NCBI GenBank assembly: GCA_947384015.1
Contig: CANDFN010000013.1
Coordinates: 1-15,884, forward strand
Source: an uncultured Clostridia bacterium
GTDB taxonomy: Bacteria > Bacillota > Clostridia > Christensenellales > UBA1242
Length of the DNA: 15,884 bases
Direction of reading: 5' to 3'
The notes beneath the pieces are model-generated. The model was not told the DNA's origin. It saw nothing but the letters and a program-made list of their open reading frames with translations, and did no database searches. A program made the translations under genes and the position numbers. Below are positions 14,137-15,884 of the stretch, one piece after another. Within the stretch, counting starts at the first letter, position 1. Each line of letters begins with the position of its first letter.

Positions 14137-15129
14137 TTACAAAAGATAAAAAATCAAACTAATTAAACCTGCGCCAACCGTTGTTAATGAATAAATTAAA
14201 ACAATCTTAGGCTCGCTTAAGCCTGATAACTGTAAATGGTGATGAAATGGTGCCATTTTAAATATTCTTTTCTTTTTTAATTTAAAAACAGCTACCTGTA
14301 AAATAACAGATACAGCACTAAAAACAAAGCAAATGCCTAGGATTGGTAAAAGCAAAATCTGCCCAGTTGTGCAGGCTATTGCACCTATATAGCCACCTAA
14401 ACAAAGCGAGCCAACATCCCCCATAAATATACTAGCCTTGTTTGTGTTAAAAACTAAAAAGCCTGCTATTGCACCAATAAACAGCATAGATAAAATATTA
14501 ACATTTTGCAACGTTGAAATTATTTGCCCAGTTTCTCCAGACATATATAAATTGTTGCATACTAAGGCGTTAACAACTGAAAACAAAATTAAATAAAACA
14601 AACTTACACTGCCAGCAAGTCCATCTAAACCATCGGTTAAATTAACACTATTTGTTGTTGCTAGCATAACAAAAACTACTATTGGAATAATCCAAAAACC
14701 AATATCTATATTCTTATTAGTAAACGGCAAAAAAAGATTTCCGCCATAGGTTAAATATATAAAAATTGCAAAAATTATTGCTATGCCTAATTGTCCAATA
14801 ATTTTTTGATAAGCACGTAAACCCAAATTTTGCTTATGTTTTATTTTTATAAAATCGTCCATAAAACCAAGCACACCAAAAAACAAAGCCACAAGTAATG
14901 GAACGAACCAATTAACATCATAACGCAAAAATAAAAACACTAGTATAAGTGTAGTTATAATAAATACTACACCACCCATAGTTGTCGTTCCGTTTTTGTC
15001 TTTATGATTTTCCACATAACCCAAAACCGTTTGAGAAGCATGCAATTTTTTAAACGCCTTAATTATAATAGGCATTAAAACTAATGACACTACAAAACTG
15101 ACCAACAAAGCTAAAATAATTTTTATCAT
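14137..15129 (-). CDS. mraY: Phospho-N-acetylmuramoyl-pentapeptide-transferase (MraY)
   Basis: Integral membrane enzyme that transfers phospho-MurNAc-pentapeptide from UDP to undecaprenyl phosphate, forming lipid I. 330 residues with about ten membrane segments. Active-site motifs are complete: GTTTMGG (47-53), Asp91-Asp92 in GFMDDFIKIKHKQNLGL, NLTDGLDGLAG (163-173), FMGDVGSLCLGG (235-246) and the histidine cluster MAPFHHHLQ (292-300). The ATG overlaps the murE TGA as ATGA, with AAGGA about eight bases upstream inside murE. In most dcw clusters murF lies between murE and mraY; here they touch, leaving no room for it. Confidence 0.98.
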   Translation of the reverse strand: MIKIILALLVSFVVSLVLMPIIIKAFKKLHASQTVLGYVENHKDKNGTTTMGGVVFIITTLILVFLFLRYDVNWFVPLLVALFFGVLGFMDDFIKIKHKQNLGLRAYQKIIGQLGIAIIFAIFIYLTYGGNLFLPFTNKNIDIGFWIIPIVVFVMLATTNSVNLTDGLDGLAGSVSLFYLILFSVVNALVCNNLYMSGETGQIISTLQNVNILSMLFIGAIAGFLVFNTNKASIFMGDVGSLCLGGYIGAIACTTGQILLLPILGICFVFSAVSVILQVAVFKLKKKRIFKMAPFHHHLQLSGLSEPKIVLIYSLTTVGAGLISLIFYLL

Positions 15130-15884
15130 ACATTAACATTGTCCTTTGCGCTATATTTAAAGAAATTGTCTACCACATCATAATCGCTATATGGATATTT
15201 TACGCCATTAATTTCTTGATAAGTTTCTGCTCCTTTACCCAAAATTGCAATAAAATCTCCAGCGTCTGCTATAGATAAAGCATGTTCTATTGCCGTTTGT
15301 CTATCTGTAATTCTAATTATACTATCGGCTTTATTGTTGGCCAATATATCATCTATAATTAAATCTGGATTTTCATTCCTTGGATTATCGCTAGTAACAA
15401 TTACGATATCACTTAATTTTGTTGCCACATCCCCCATTTCACTTCGCTTAGTTTTATCTCTATTACCTCCACAACCAAACACCGTTATCAATCTGTTTGG
15501 TTTGAGATTTTTAATTTCACTTAAAACATTCTTAATACCATCTGGAGTATGAGCATAATCCACACAAACATTATAATCTGTTGGCAATTTTAAAACGTTA
15601 AATCTGCCAGGAACGTATATTGTGCTATTTTTTAAAACTGTTATTAATTCTTTCAAATCAAAACCCAATTCACACAAAATAGCAAGCGCCAAACTTACGT
15701 TGGCAATATTATATTCCCCCAATAAATTGGTTGAAGCTTTTAATTGAATGTTTTTATACTCTATTTCAAACTTACTACCATTATTATTCTGTGCGGTAGA
15801 TAAAATTTTAAATTCTCCATTAGAGCCAACAGTAAGCAGTTGCAAATCCGCTTTTTTTGCAATATCTCTGCCATTTTTTGTATC
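15126..15884 (-). CDS. murE: UDP-MurNAc-tripeptide synthetase MurE, partial (N-terminus outside window)
   Basis: C-terminal 252 residues of the ligase that adds the third stem-peptide residue. The reading frame is open to the right edge and begins inside the central domain (DTKNGRDIAKKADLQLLTVG), so the gene starts beyond the window; the in-frame TTG at 15845 is not a real start. GEYNIANVSLALAIL, PGRFNVL, VDYAHTPDGIKNVL, FGCGGNRDKTKRSEMG and TSDNPRNENPDLIIDDI are typical MurE motifs. The DNPR motif is the signature for meso-diaminopimelate as substrate (lysine enzymes differ there), so the wall is predicted to be DAP type. The later GKGHETYQ motif reads GKGAETYQ here, keeping the Glu but losing the His. 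Overlaps mraY by four bases. Confidence 0.95.
   Translation of the reverse strand, partial: DTKNGRDIAKKADLQLLTVGSNGEFKILSTAQNNNGSKFEIEYKNIQLKASTNLLGEYNIANVSLALAILCELGFDLKELITVLKNSTIYVPGRFNVLKLPTDYNVCVDYAHTPDGIKNVLSEIKNLKPNRLITVFGCGGNRDKTKRSEMGDVATKLSDIVIVTSDNPRNENPDLIIDDILANNKADSIIRITDRQTAIEHALSIADAGDFIAILGKGAETYQEINGVKYPYSDYDVVDNFFKYSAKDNVNV

Noticed and set aside
15843..15845. TTG at 15845 as the start of murE
   Set aside because: The frame continues upstream to the window edge with MurE-like sequence, and the N-terminal and P-loop domains would be missing; the gene is simply cut by the window.

Overview
The window is a low-GC (about one third G+C by eye), gene-dense bacterial segment. The combination of endospore sigma factors (sigE with its activating protease spoIIGA, and sigG), a division and cell-wall (dcw) cluster and a MurE carrying the meso-diaminopimelate motif DNPR points to a spore-forming Bacillota, most likely an uncultured member of the Clostridia. 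The first 48 bases are not genomic: they are an Illumina P7/TruSeq index adapter, so the window begins at a raw contig end from a short-read, probably metagenomic, assembly.

Layout from left to right. 1-48 is adapter. 49-854 (-) is the N-terminal part of an M16 zinc peptidase cut by the adapter. 953-4073 (-) is a two-gene operon: a MarR-type regulator overlapping a fused ATPase/permease of the MacB/FtsX type. 4216-6761 is the sporulation block: sigG on the minus strand, and spoIIGA-sigE on the plus strand, divergent from sigG. 6786-9071 (-) is ftsA-ftsZ with its own consensus promoter. 9072-9414 is a 343-base non-coding stretch with AT-rich palindromic repeats. 9415-15884 (-) is a tightly packed cell-wall operon in transcription order murE (5' end outside the window), mraY, murD, ftsW, murA, ftsQ/divIB, closed by an intrinsic terminator.

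How the genes work together. MurE and MurD build the UDP-MurNAc-peptide, MurA makes the committed precursor, MraY puts it on the lipid carrier, and FtsW polymerises lipid II at the septum, where FtsZ, FtsA and FtsQ/DivIB organise division. SpoIIGA and SigE switch the mother-cell sporulation programme on after asymmetric septation, and SigG runs the late forespore programme. This explains the common placement of spoIIGA-sigE-sigG next to ftsAZ.

No unknown gene system stands out. What is unusual is architecture and detail: spoIIGA-sigE is inverted compared with the usual ftsZ-spoIIGA-sigE-sigG order; murF and murG are missing from their usual places; FtsA ends without the C-terminal membrane helix; and two genes (marR-type and spoIIGA) have promoter elements placed so that transcription would begin at the start codon itself, suggesting leaderless mRNAs. 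These are readings from sequence only; no database search was run.
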